Shown here: positions 51,262-59,558 of the stretch, piece after piece
Layout of the letters: the number at the start of each line of letters is the position of its first letter
How positions within the stretch are numbered: the first letter of the stretch is position 1
NCBI RefSeq assembly: GCF_003387475.1
Contig: NZ_QUNO01000003.1
Coordinates: 372,001-436,000, forward strand
DNA: 64,000 bases
Direction: 5' to 3'
Source of the DNA: Kutzneria buriramensis
GTDB taxonomy: Bacteria > Actinomycetota > Actinomycetes > Mycobacteriales > Pseudonocardiaceae
Position numbers and translations under genes: made by a program
Notes under the pieces: model-generated
The model's input: the letters and a program-made list of their open reading frames with translations, nothing else
What the model was told of the DNA's origin: nothing
Databases searched by the model: none

Positions 51262-52506
51262 TCAGGCCTGCGGCGGCTCCCAGTTGGGGCGCAGCGGCAT
51301 GTGCGAGGTGACGCCGTCCAGTTTCACACCGAGGATCTGGTGCAGCTGGATGTTGTTGACGTCGAAACCCCACTGGCTGGCGGCCAGGTAGAGCCGCCAG
51401 ATGCGGGCCTTGGGCAGCCCGACCTCCTCGACGGCCTCGTCCCAGTGCTCGTCGAGGTTCGCGCACCAGCCGTCGAGGGTCTTGGCGTAGTGCTCGCGGA
51501 TGTTCTCCGAGTGCCGGATCTCGAAGCCGGCATCGTTCATCCGGGACATCAGGTACCCGGGCCCCTCCAGTTCCCCGTCCGGGAAGATGTAGCGGGTGAT
51601 GAAGCCGCCCGCCTTGAACGGGAAGTCGTCGCTGGGCCGGGTGATGCAGTGGTTGAGCAGCCGGCCGCCGTCGCGCAGCTTCGAGTACAGCGCCGAGAAG
51701 TACGCCGGCAGGTTGGCGCCGCCGATGTGCTCGGTGAGGCCGATGGAGCTGACCGCGTCGAACCCGGTCTCGGGCACGTCGCGGTAGTCCATGAACCGGA
51801 CCTCGGCCAGGTCCTGCAACCCGCGCTCGACGATGGCCTTCTGCGCCCACTCGGCCTGCGACCGCGACAGCGTCACGCCCAGCGCCTTGACGCCGTAGTG
51901 CTCGGCGGCGTGCATGACCATGCCGCCCCAGCCGCAGCCGACGTCGAGCAGGCGCATGCCCTCGGTCAACCCGAGCTTGCGCGCGACCAGGTCGTGCTTG
52001 GTGAACTGGGCGGTCTCCAGCGAGGCGTCGTCGGTCGGGTAGACGGCGCAGGTGTAGGCCATGGACGGCCCGAGCACCCACTCGTAGAACCGGTTGGACA
52101 CGTCGTAGTGGTGCGAGATGGCCTGCGCGTCCCGGCTCTTGGAGTGCCGCCAGCCCTTGGGCCGCGCCTCCTGCGGCGGCGGGCTGACCGGCCACCAGAA
52201 CCGGTGCTTGGCCAGCAGCCCGGCCAGCTCCAGCTTGGTCTTGTTGTCCAGGCTGCCGAGCTCGATGTCGCCGAGCAGGTGGAACGTCCGGTGCAGGTCG
52301 CCGACCACCTCCAGGTGCCCGGTCACGTACGCCCGCGCCAGCCCCAGCTCGCCGGGCGCCGACGCCAGGTAGGACAGCGCGAACGGGGACCTGATCTCGA
52401 TGCGGACCTCGGCGTCGGCCGGGCCGCTCCGGCTGCCGTCGTAGCCGACGAACTGGATCCGTTCGTCCGCCTTCAGCGTCCGGCTGAACAGCTCCGCTAG
52501 CCGCAT
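51262..52506 (-). CDS. tmsB: Fatty acyl-phospholipid methyltransferase (cyclopropane synthase family, TmsB/BfaB-like)
   Basis: A 414-residue protein of the cyclopropane-fatty-acid synthase family. The SAM motif is LLDVGCGWGGMVMHAAEHYG, preceded by the family segment ISHHYDVSNRFYEWVLGPSM, and followed by SSIGLTEHIGG with the active-site residues. It methylates the double bond of a phospholipid acyl chain. With the FAD-dependent reductase 31 bp upstream, it forms the pair known in mycobacteria and other actinomycetes to make 10-methyl branched (tuberculostearic-type) acids: this protein makes the 10-methylene intermediate. The ATG at 52506 has GAGAGGGG six bases upstream. Cyclopropane synthesis alone is the alternative. 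Confidence 0.85.
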   Translation of the reverse strand: MRLAELFSRTLKADERIQFVGYDGSRSGPADAEVRIEIRSPFALSYLASAPGELGLARAYVTGHLEVVGDLHRTFHLLGDIELGSLDNKTKLELAGLLAKHRFWWPVSPPPQEARPKGWRHSKSRDAQAISHHYDVSNRFYEWVLGPSMAYTCAVYPTDDASLETAQFTKHDLVARKLGLTEGMRLLDVGCGWGGMVMHAAEHYGVKALGVTLSRSQAEWAQKAIVERGLQDLAEVRFMDYRDVPETGFDAVSSIGLTEHIGGANLPAYFSALYSKLRDGGRLLNHCITRPSDDFPFKAGGFITRYIFPDGELEGPGYLMSRMNDAGFEIRHSENIREHYAKTLDGWCANLDEHWDEAVEEVGLPKARIWRLYLAASQWGFDVNNIQLHQILGVKLDGVTSHMPLRPNWEPPQA

Positions 52507-52537
52507 GCGCGACCCCTCTCTTCCACGCCCCCGGGTG

Positions 52538-53923
52538 CTAGCGCCCTCGGACACACTTGTCGTACAGATCGGGCAGGCGGCTCGCGGGGTCGTAGTCCCG
52601 CTTGAGCCGCCGGTACGCGTCCCCGTTGTAGAACCGCCAGAACTCCTCCGGCGGGTAGTACGAGTCGGAGTACAGGGACTTGTGCCCGCCGAGCTCGGCG
52701 ACCACCCGCTCGATGCGCCGGTTGTAGACGCCCTCCTCCTCGCCGAACCCCAGCCGGACACCCGACCAGAAGCCCACGTTCACGTACAGGGTCTTCGGGT
52801 CCAGCGGGTACAGAGGCCACGGCCGGTCGTCGGTCACCTGGAGCGGGCACAGCCACACCGGGCTGATGCCGATCTCCTTGGCGAAGAAGTCGAGGAACTC
52901 CGGCAGCCGGTCCACCGGCACCTCGATGTCCTGGATCACCGGCTCGCTGGGATACCCGGTCAGCAGGGTCTCAACCCGCCGGCTCAGGCCGTAGCGGCGG
53001 TCCATGGCCACGATCCGGCGGTACACGTCGGAGCGCAGGTACTTGCGCGGCACCAGCCGCCGCACCCACGGGTCCTGCACGCCCAGCGCCTTGGAGCACC
53101 AGAACCAGTCGGTGTCCCACCGCCACAGGTAGTCCCGCACGGTGAGGTAGTCGACCTTCTTGAACGGGATCGACTTGTAGTAGATCTGCTGGCCGGTGTA
53201 GTCGCTGGTGTGCGGCGCGGTGTCGACGAAGTCGCCCAGGGTCAGGAACATCGCGCCGCGGCTGAACACGGTGCCGTCGATGAAGTCGACGGGCTCGCCG
53301 CCGTAGGAGCGGTCGGCGCAGATCTCGGCGATCGCGGCGGCGCAGTCGTGGGCGTTGCCGAAGCGGATGTGCCGCAGCCGCACGTACGGCTTGACCGGCT
53401 CCAGGTCGATCTCCAGCCGCAGCGAGTAGCCGAGCGTGCCGTAGGAGTTGGGGAAGCCGGAGAACAGTTCGGCGTGCTCGTTGTCGGCGCGGGCGACGAC
53501 CACGCGGCCGTCGCCGGTGAGGATCTCCATCTCGCGCACGGACTCGTGCGGCAGCCCGTTGCGGAACGAGGAGGACTCGATCCCCAGCCCGGACACCGCG
53601 CCACCGAGCGTGATGGTCTTCAGTTGCGGCACCACGTGCGGCATCAGTCCGTGACGGAGCGTCGCGTCGGCCAGGTCCTCGTACGTGGTCATGCCGCCGA
53701 CCTGCGCGGTCCGCGTGGCCGGGTCCACCCGCAGCACCCGGTTGAACCGGCTCACGTCCAGGCCGGGATGGGCGTTCGCGTCGCGGAAGCGGAACAGGTT
53801 GGAGGTCGGCTTGGCCAGCCGCACCGGGGTGCCCGGCGGCAACGCGGCGTACTGCGCCCGCAGCGCCGCCACCTCGGCCTCGTGCTCGTCGGAAACCGCC
53901 GTCCCACCTGCTTGGTTGCCCAC
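52538..53923 (-). CDS. tmsA: FAD-binding oxidoreductase (TmsA/BfaA-like, 10-methylene reductase)
   Basis: A 461-residue protein with an FAD-binding PCMH-type domain (VGGMTTYEDLADATLRHGLM, then TLGGAVSGLGIESSSFRNGL) and a DHCR24-like C-terminal domain (RKYLRSDVYRRIVAMDRRYG, PVIQDIEVPVDRLPEFLDFF, PLYPLDPKTLYVNVGFWSG). This group is related to sterol C24 reductases and includes the actinobacterial enzyme that reduces 10-methylene fatty acids to 10-methyl. The gene lies 31 bp upstream of the methyltransferase in the same direction. The GTG at 53923 is taken as start; no strong ribosome site is visible. Confidence 0.85.
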   Translation of the reverse strand: MGNQAGGTAVSDEHEAEVAALRAQYAALPPGTPVRLAKPTSNLFRFRDANAHPGLDVSRFNRVLRVDPATRTAQVGGMTTYEDLADATLRHGLMPHVVPQLKTITLGGAVSGLGIESSSFRNGLPHESVREMEILTGDGRVVVARADNEHAELFSGFPNSYGTLGYSLRLEIDLEPVKPYVRLRHIRFGNAHDCAAAIAEICADRSYGGEPVDFIDGTVFSRGAMFLTLGDFVDTAPHTSDYTGQQIYYKSIPFKKVDYLTVRDYLWRWDTDWFWCSKALGVQDPWVRRLVPRKYLRSDVYRRIVAMDRRYGLSRRVETLLTGYPSEPVIQDIEVPVDRLPEFLDFFAKEIGISPVWLCPLQVTDDRPWPLYPLDPKTLYVNVGFWSGVRLGFGEEEGVYNRRIERVVAELGGHKSLYSDSYYPPEEFWRFYNGDAYRRLKRDYDPASRLPDLYDKCVRGR

Positions 53924-54050
53924 GGCAACCGACTCTATTGGCCGGAGTGCCCGGCGTCACGTCGTAACCAACCGATCATTTGGGATCCTCGACACACGCT
54001 GCCCGTCCGGACGGCCCACGGCGGCTGCGCCAGCTGCGATACTCGTCGGC

Positions 54051-54533
54051 ATGCTTGCGCTCAGTGAGATCGCACCGGCATTCGTGGAGATGGCTCACCG
54101 GATCGTGTGGTGCACGGTGTCGACCGTGGACGGCTCCAACCGGCCCCGCTCCCGGGTGCTGCACCCGTACTGGGAATGGGACGGGAACCGGCTGACCGGC
54201 TGGATCGCCACCATGCAGACGGGCCCGAAGAAGGCTCACCTGACGCACAGCGCATTCACCGCGTGCAATTACTGGGCGCCGAACCATGACACCTGTCTGG
54301 CTGAATGTCGGGCCGAATGGGAACAGGACCCGGCGACCAAGGAACGCGTCTGGCACCTGTTCGCCGACGCCGCCGAACCGCTCGGCTACGACCCCGGAGG
54401 CATCGGCGTCCCGGGCTGGGACGGGCCTTCTTCGCCGGCGTTCTCCGTGCTACGCCTGGATCCGTGGCGGGTGCGGGTGCTGACGGGCGAGCAGCTGATG
54501 GGCGGCAAGAAGGCAGCCTCGTGGCGCGTGTGA
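54051..54533 (+). CDS. Pyridoxamine 5'-phosphate oxidase-fold protein
   Basis: A 160-residue protein of the PNPOx-like split-barrel fold, which binds FMN or F420. The first strand and turn are VWCTVSTVDGSNRPRSRVLH, followed by DGNRLTGWIATMQTGPKKAH. The family contains pyridoxine oxidases, F420-dependent reductases and flavin-binding proteins, and this member cannot be narrowed further. The ATG at 54051 starts at a short helix (LALSEIAPAFVEMAHRI). Its stop overlaps the start of the lipoprotein gene (GTGA at 54530-54533). Confidence 0.82.
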   Translation: MLALSEIAPAFVEMAHRIVWCTVSTVDGSNRPRSRVLHPYWEWDGNRLTGWIATMQTGPKKAHLTHSAFTACNYWAPNHDTCLAECRAEWEQDPATKERVWHLFADAAEPLGYDPGGIGVPGWDGPSSPAFSVLRLDPWRVRVLTGEQLMGGKKAASWRV

Positions 54534-54994
54534 AGGGCCTCCTGCTGTTCGGGCTAACCGCCCTTGCGCTGGCCGGCTGCTCTTCGACGTCGGCCGCGCC
54601 ACCACCGGTCAAGCTCGACGATCTGAACGTGCAGCCCTACATGGACAAGCCCTGCACCCTGCTCGACGCCGACCAGCGATCGAACCTCGGCATCACCGGG
54701 CCGGGCGTCGCCGAGCAGAGCGGCGACTTCGGGACCTGCGCCCTGCCGACGCCGACCGGCACGGTCCGGCTCACCGTGGCGGTCAAGCGGCCGAAATACC
54801 CGAGCACACCGATCAAGATCGCTGGCTATCCGGCTGAGGAGACCACCAGCGACATCGGCTGCGCCGTCGGAGTGCAGGTGGCGGGCACGCAGCAGATCGG
54901 CGTGGTCGCGGCCGGGCCGAACACGAACAGCTGCCATTTGGCGGAGAACGTTGCGACTTCGGCCATCGGGACGATCAAACGGAACAATCCGTGA
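54530..54994 (+). CDS. DUF3558-like lipoprotein
   Basis: A 154-residue lipoprotein. The signal peptide KGLLLFGLTALALAGC ends with the lipobox LAGC, leaving Cys17 as the lipid anchor. The mature part has the DUF3558 pattern: DKPCTLLDADQRSNLGI, GDFGTCALPTP and a last cysteine in TNSCHLAENVA, so two disulfides are possible. The family is abundant on the surface of Pseudonocardiaceae and streptomycetes and has no known function. The GTG at 54530 is coupled to the preceding stop; a GTG at 54521 is an alternative. Confidence 0.82.
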   Translation: MKGLLLFGLTALALAGCSSTSAAPPPVKLDDLNVQPYMDKPCTLLDADQRSNLGITGPGVAEQSGDFGTCALPTPTGTVRLTVAVKRPKYPSTPIKIAGYPAEETTSDIGCAVGVQVAGTQQIGVVAAGPNTNSCHLAENVATSAIGTIKRNNP

Positions 54995-55021
54995 CCGCGT
55001 CTGGGGGATGATGGGACCGCT

Positions 55022-55735
55022 GTGGAGCCTCGACCGGAAGACCTCAACACCTGGGTGAACGCGGGGTTCGCCCGGGGGGAGGCCGCCGTCTGGCGCCGCT
55101 GGGGGTTCACGGTCACCACCGCGCGGGCCTGGATCTCGGCCGGCGTCACGACCGGTCTGACCGCCGCGCAGTGGGCGATCGCCGGCGTCACGCCGAGCAC
55201 GGTGGCCGGCTGGCGGGACGCCGGCATCAGCCCGGCGGACGCGGTGCGCTGGCACGAGTTCGGCGTGGGTCTGCGGGCGGCGGCCGAGTTCCGCGCGCGG
55301 GGCGTCACGCCGGAGCAGGCGTGGTCACAGCGCACGCACGGCACCGACAGCCCGGCCGACCTCGAGGTGGTGCGGCGGTTCCGGGAGGCCGGGGTGGCGG
55401 GGCCGGTGCTCAGCTCGTACCTGCTGCGGCAGTGGCTGGACGAGCAGGCGCTGGAGTGGGCCCGGCAGGGCGTGGACGCGGCGGACGCGATGGGCTGGCG
55501 GGAGCTGGGCCTGACCGCGGCCGAGGGCGGCGAGCTGGCCCGGGCCGGCCGGCGGCCGGTGGCGGAGCTGCGCGAGTGGTGGCGGGTCGGCATCCCGTTC
55601 GAGGAGGTCGCCGACTGGCTGGGCGCGGGGCTGGGGCCGGACGAGGCGGCCGGCCACCGGGCCAACGGCGTGACCGTGGAGCAGGCGGCGCGGCTGCGGG
55701 ACCAGCGCCGGCGCCGCCGCGAACCGGAGACGTGA
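55022..55735 (+). CDS. Thirteen-residue helical-repeat protein of unknown function
   Basis: A 237-residue protein made almost wholly of a 13-residue repeat with the pattern WxxxG(V/I)xxxxAxx. Units start at about residues 11, 24, 37, 51, 64, 77, 90, then, after a degenerate stretch at 103-119, at 120, 133, 146, 159, 172, 186, 199 and 212. Typical units are WRDAGISPADAVR, WARQGVDAADAMG and WLGAGLGPDEAAG. Each should form one helix and a turn, giving a solenoid or a string of helix-turn-helix-like units. The C-terminus is arginine-rich (RDQRRRRREPET). There is no signal peptide. The split LanB genes start 112 bp downstream on the same strand, so a role in that system is possible. The GTG at 55022 has no strong ribosome site. 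Confidence 0.75.
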   Translation: MEPRPEDLNTWVNAGFARGEAAVWRRWGFTVTTARAWISAGVTTGLTAAQWAIAGVTPSTVAGWRDAGISPADAVRWHEFGVGLRAAAEFRARGVTPEQAWSQRTHGTDSPADLEVVRRFREAGVAGPVLSSYLLRQWLDEQALEWARQGVDAADAMGWRELGLTAAEGGELARAGRRPVAELREWWRVGIPFEEVADWLGAGLGPDEAAGHRANGVTVEQAARLRDQRRRRREPET

Positions 55736-55847
55736 CGGACCACGGGTCACCCTCTCCAGTGGGCGCCCGGCAACTCTTTCGACTGACGGAACGACCCCAT
55801 CCAGCGGACATCACTTACCGTCATCACGGGGTGACGAGAAAGGTGAT

Positions 55848-56783
55848 GTGCGGGTGGGGTCGATCGAACCCATGGTATCGGTGGCCGGCCGGCGCGTGCC
55901 GCTGGCCGAGTTCGTCGCCGACTGCCTCGATCCCGCCGGGGACGAGGAGCTGGTCGCGGCCCGGCTGACCTTCCTGGCCGGCGGGCTTGACGCGCTGCGC
56001 ACGGCGGGCGCGCCGCGCTGGACGCAGGTCGGCCTGGCCGGCCTCGCGCCGCGGCTGTACCCGGCGCTCCTCGACGCGGTGGAGCAGCTGCTCGCCGACG
56101 GCGAGATCACCGACTTCCTGTTCACGCACGGGTCGCCGGGCATGCGGGTGCGGTTCGCCGCCGCGCCGGGCCGGGCGACGCAGGTGCGGGCCGAGGTGCG
56201 CCGGCTGGCCGCGCGCTGGCGGCGGCGCGGGCTGGTGACCGAGGCGGTGCCCGGCGTGTACGAGCCGGAGGCGCACCTGTTCGGCGGCCCGGAATCCATG
56301 CGCCACGCCTATCAGCTGTTCACCGTCGACTCGGTGACGTGGCTGCGCCATCACAGTGCCAATTCCTGTGGGTCCCTCGGCGACAGCACACCGGCCTGGG
56401 TGGTGTCGCTGCGGATGCTGCGCGCCGTGTTCGAGGGACTTCAGGTCGCCGGCTGGGAGGACCGCGACGTGTGGGCGCGGGTGCGCGACATCGTCGGCGG
56501 CGAGCCGGGACCGGTTTCGGCGGAGCTGGCGGGCTGGTGGGACGGCGACGAGGAGCTCCTGGCCCGGTTGCCGGAGCCCACCCGCGAGCTGCTGGCGGAC
56601 CACGAGCGGCGGGTCGCGCCGGTGCTGACACGGTGGCGGACCGAGTACTTCGCGACGGATCTGGCCCGGGTCGGGCCGCGCGAGGCCGCCGCGTACCACG
56701 TCGTGCAGCACTGGAACCGAGCGAAGCTCGGACCCGCGCGGCAGGCGCGGATCCTGGACGCACTGGTCGGTCGCCGTGCCTGA
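55848..56783 (+). CDS. Thiopeptide/lanthipeptide-type elimination-domain protein (SpaB C-terminal-like)
   Basis: A 311-residue protein resembling the C-terminal elimination domain of class I lanthipeptide dehydratases, encoded as a separate gene as in thiopeptide pathways. Recognisable parts are WTQVGLAGLAPRLYPALLDA, ITDFLFTHGSPGMRVRFAAA, VPGVYEPEAHLFGGPESMRH, FTVDSVTWLRHHS and the end AAYHVVQHWNRAKLGPARQA. It should remove glutamate from glutamylated Ser/Thr to give dehydroamino acids. The GTG at 55848 follows AAAGGTG; an ATG 24 bases later is possible. The next gene overlaps its end by 8 bp and encodes the glutamylation part. Confidence 0.85.
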   Translation: MRVGSIEPMVSVAGRRVPLAEFVADCLDPAGDEELVAARLTFLAGGLDALRTAGAPRWTQVGLAGLAPRLYPALLDAVEQLLADGEITDFLFTHGSPGMRVRFAAAPGRATQVRAEVRRLAARWRRRGLVTEAVPGVYEPEAHLFGGPESMRHAYQLFTVDSVTWLRHHSANSCGSLGDSTPAWVVSLRMLRAVFEGLQVAGWEDRDVWARVRDIVGGEPGPVSAELAGWWDGDEELLARLPEPTRELLADHERRVAPVLTRWRTEYFATDLARVGPREAAAYHVVQHWNRAKLGPARQARILDALVGRRA

Positions 56784-59262
56784 CGACGCCCTCACCATCG
56801 GCGCCGGCGGCCTGCTGCGCGTCGCCGGCCTGCCGGCCCGGCTGTGGACCGCCGTCGGCAACCCCGAGCTGTTCACCCTGCTCCGGGAACGCACTTGCGA
56901 GCGGTCCTCGTACGCACGCTTCGCGGAAACTCTGGCCGAGCGGCTGGGCGCCGAGCTGGTGCCGCACCCGTACCTCGAACCGGAGGAGCGCGCGGAACTG
57001 CTGGCGCTGCGCCGTCTGCTGCACCGCGGGGAACCGGTTCCGGAGGAGGACTGCTACCGCGTGGCCGGCGCGGTCTCCGGCCTGAACGCCGAGCTGGCCG
57101 ACGACCTCACGCATGCCGGCGACTGGTCGACCGCGATGGTCGCCCGCCTGGCGCAGGCGGAAAGCGCCCTCCACGCAGAACGTGAGCGCCTCTCCGATCT
57201 TCCCTGGCGGCTGGTGAACTCGTCGGAGTTCGCGATGCGTGCGGTCACCGAGGCCGCCCCGGGCATGGTGGACGACATCAGGCGCCGGCTGTCGTTCGGC
57301 GAAACCTGGGACAGCAAACGGTTGCGGCACCGGTCCGACTACCTGCTGCGGGTGCTCGCCCGCGGCGCTGCGAAGCCGGCGCCCCGGGACTGGCTCGGTC
57401 ACGTGGCGCTGCTGGCCGTCGGCGAGCGGTCCGGCGCGTGGACGTCGGTCGGCGAGTCGGCGGCCAACCGGGTCGCGGCGACGCGGGGCGACCGCGCGCT
57501 GCCGGACCTCGTCGGCGCCACCGTGGCGATGACCGGACTCAACTGGATCGACCGCGACCACCTGTGCTGCTGGGTGGTCGACGCCGTCGACGGCGGCACC
57601 ATGCGGCGGCTGAAGATCCGCCGCACGCCGGCGTTGGACGCGATCCGACGGGCCCTCTCGACCGGCGCCTGCGAGGCGGACGAGTTGGTGATGCGGCTGT
57701 CGTCCGACGCCCCGGACGTATTGCGCGGCTACCTGCGGCACCTGGCCGGGCTCGGCGTGCTGACGGTGTCCGCGCCGCCGAGCAGCGAGCTCACCGGCTG
57801 GGGTCCGACCGCCGCCGCGCCGCCCAAGCCGGGCCTCGTCGACGTGTACCGCCGGGCGGGCGGCACCATGCCGACCGAGGCCGCCTCACGGCTTCAGAAC
57901 CTGCTGGCGCAGGCCGGCCGAGTCGGCGCGGTGCTGGCGGCCGCCGCCGCGCCCGCCCCCGAGCACCCGATCCTGGCGCTGGTCGGCCCGCAGCCACGGC
58001 CGGTGACCGAGGTGCTGGCCGAGTTCCTCGGCGCCCACGAGGACTCCCGCGAGCCGGCGCTGCACGAGTGGGACGGCGGCGTGCCGCGGCAGCGGCCCGG
58101 CTGGCCGGCCCCACCGTCCGATGTGGACACACCGTACGGCCGGCTGCTGGCGCTGCTGGACACCGACGCCGACCAGGTCACGTTGACGCCGCAACTGTTG
58201 GACGAGATCGGCGCGCCACCGGTGGCAACCCCCGCCTGGCCGGTGGACTGCCTGGTGCGGCCGATCGGCGTCGGTGGCGGTCACGGAGCAGTGCTGGAAG
58301 GCGCGGCGCCGGCTGGCGTGGTGGACGCCCGGTTCGTCGAAGCGCTTCGCCACCTGCACGGCGAACTGCCGCACGTGACCGCGTACCGGACGTTTCTGGA
58401 CGAGCTCGGCCGGCGCTGCGGTGCCGAGACCGTGGAGATCCTGGTGCCACCACAGGACCCGCAGGCCGTCGGCGCGGTCCGCCGGCCCCGCCTGTGTCCG
58501 ATGTGGACGGGTGAGGCCGATTCGTCCGCCTACCAGCCGGCCGGCGGGCGGCACCTGCCGCTGGACCGGATCACCGTGCGGCGGGTGGGCGACCGGATCG
58601 TGGCCGAGGACACCGACGCGCCCGATGGCCTTGCCCTGTGGCCGATGTACCACTCGGCGCGGGCCCCGCTGGCGCCGTGGGGCTTACTCGTGACGCTGCT
58701 GACGGCCGCTTCGCCGGTGCGGCGGCTGGCCGGCCCCCTGGTGCTGGGCAACCCGTTGGCGGCGCTGCCCGACCGCAATCGATTGCCACGCCTCGTTCTC
58801 GCCGGCGGGCTGGTGCTGTCCGGGGCGCAGTGGCGGATCCCCCGCGAGCAGCTGCCGGCGGCGGACTTGCCATCGGACGAACGGATCCGAGCGATCGCCG
58901 CGCTGCGCATCGGCACCGGCATCCCCCGCTGGGTGTTCGCCCGCTCACAGGGCGGCCACCAGCCGCGGCCGGTGGACCTGGACTGCCTGTCCGCGGTGCG
59001 GGCATTGGACAAACTCCTCGCCGACGACCCGGAATCCGGCCTGGTGTTCGAGGAGATGCTGCCGGATCCCCATCATCTGCCGCTGCGCGACGCCGACGGC
59101 GAGCCGGTGGCCGGGCAGCTGCTGGCGCGGCTGCCGGTGGACGCCACGCCGGGACGGCTGGCCGCGCGGGCGATGCTGGCGTGGAACGGGGTCGTCAATG
59201 CCGAGCAGGAACGGGCACTCCCCCGACAGCGTGACAACGCGGGCAGCGCGGTGCCGGTGTGA
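56776..59262 (+). CDS. Lantibiotic dehydratase glutamylation-domain protein (split LanB)
   Basis: An 828-residue protein of the LanB N-terminal type, which uses glutamyl-tRNA to activate Ser/Thr of a precursor peptide. The pattern includes the start LTIGAGGLLRVAGLPARLWT, PWRLVNSSEFAMRAVTEAAP, the central SDYLLRVLARGAAKP, the segment YQPAGGRHLPLDRITVRRVG and the late PRLVLAGGLVLSGAQWRIPR. Length equals the glutamylation domain alone, so together with the preceding gene it makes one functional dehydratase. No LanC cyclase, YcaO, radical SAM, protease, exporter or obvious Cys/Ser-rich precursor is within the window, so the substrate peptide is unknown. The GTG start overlaps the elimination gene. 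Confidence 0.88.
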   Translation: MPDDALTIGAGGLLRVAGLPARLWTAVGNPELFTLLRERTCERSSYARFAETLAERLGAELVPHPYLEPEERAELLALRRLLHRGEPVPEEDCYRVAGAVSGLNAELADDLTHAGDWSTAMVARLAQAESALHAERERLSDLPWRLVNSSEFAMRAVTEAAPGMVDDIRRRLSFGETWDSKRLRHRSDYLLRVLARGAAKPAPRDWLGHVALLAVGERSGAWTSVGESAANRVAATRGDRALPDLVGATVAMTGLNWIDRDHLCCWVVDAVDGGTMRRLKIRRTPALDAIRRALSTGACEADELVMRLSSDAPDVLRGYLRHLAGLGVLTVSAPPSSELTGWGPTAAAPPKPGLVDVYRRAGGTMPTEAASRLQNLLAQAGRVGAVLAAAAAPAPEHPILALVGPQPRPVTEVLAEFLGAHEDSREPALHEWDGGVPRQRPGWPAPPSDVDTPYGRLLALLDTDADQVTLTPQLLDEIGAPPVATPAWPVDCLVRPIGVGGGHGAVLEGAAPAGVVDARFVEALRHLHGELPHVTAYRTFLDELGRRCGAETVEILVPPQDPQAVGAVRRPRLCPMWTGEADSSAYQPAGGRHLPLDRITVRRVGDRIVAEDTDAPDGLALWPMYHSARAPLAPWGLLVTLLTAASPVRRLAGPLVLGNPLAALPDRNRLPRLVLAGGLVLSGAQWRIPREQLPAADLPSDERIRAIAALRIGTGIPRWVFARSQGGHQPRPVDLDCLSAVRALDKLLADDPESGLVFEEMLPDPHHLPLRDADGEPVAGQLLARLPVDATPGRLAARAMLAWNGVVNAEQERALPRQRDNAGSAVPV

Positions 59263-59306
59263 GGCCCGCGACGGACGTTCACATTCAACAGCCATCCGAG
59301 CGAAAC

Positions 59307-59405
59307 GTGACTCATACCGGGGCGGAATCGCCTGGTCAGAACGTGCGCGTGACGGACAACCCGCAACACTTTCGGCGGTTGGCCTTTCAGCCGGCGTCGA
59401 AGTAA
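59307..59405 (+). CDS. Possible small peptide ORF (32 codons)
   Basis: A GTG-initiated frame of 32 codons directly after the split LanB, ending NPQHFRRLAFQPASK before TAA. The ribosome site is weak (GAGCG) and the frame runs into the probable 6C RNA promoter, so it may be chance. It has three Ser/Thr near its ends and no cysteine, which is unlike a lanthipeptide core. Confidence 0.2.
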   Translation: MTHTGAESPGQNVRVTDNPQHFRRLAFQPASK

Positions 59406-59454
59406 CGTAGAGTCCGTAAACGGTGCGGTTCTAGTAACAACGATCTTGCACCGC

Positions 59455-59550
59455 AGGACAACCCGAAGAGCCCCCCGCTACTCCTCCCCCCGGTAGCGGG
59501 TTTAGCGAGACCCCCGTCCACCTCCCCCCTCTGGGACGGGGGTCTCGCCC
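59455..59550 (+). ncRNA. 6C small RNA
   Basis: Two consecutive hairpins each expose exactly six cytosines in the loop. Hairpin 1 has the stem CCCGCTAC / GTAGCGGG (59474-59481 with 59493-59500), with loop cytosines 59486-59491. Hairpin 2 is a perfect 15-bp stem GCGAGACCCCCGTCC / GGACGGGGGTCTCGC (59505-59519 with 59534-59548), with loop cytosines 59524-59529. That is the defining structure of the actinobacterial 6C RNA (B11 in mycobacteria), which pairs through the C-rich loops with ribosome-site-like G-rich mRNA. TAGAGT at 59408-59413 may be its -10. The exact 5' end is not known; hairpin 2 is likely the terminator. Confidence 0.88.
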
Positions 59551-59558
59551 TGTCTGCG

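Noticed and set aside
55732-55968. 79-codon frame starting with GTGA overlap after the 13-residue-repeat gene, as a precursor peptide
   Set aside because: Its last 120 bp overlap the elimination-domain gene in another frame, and the translation is Trp/Arg/Pro-rich shadow sequence without a leader-core pattern.
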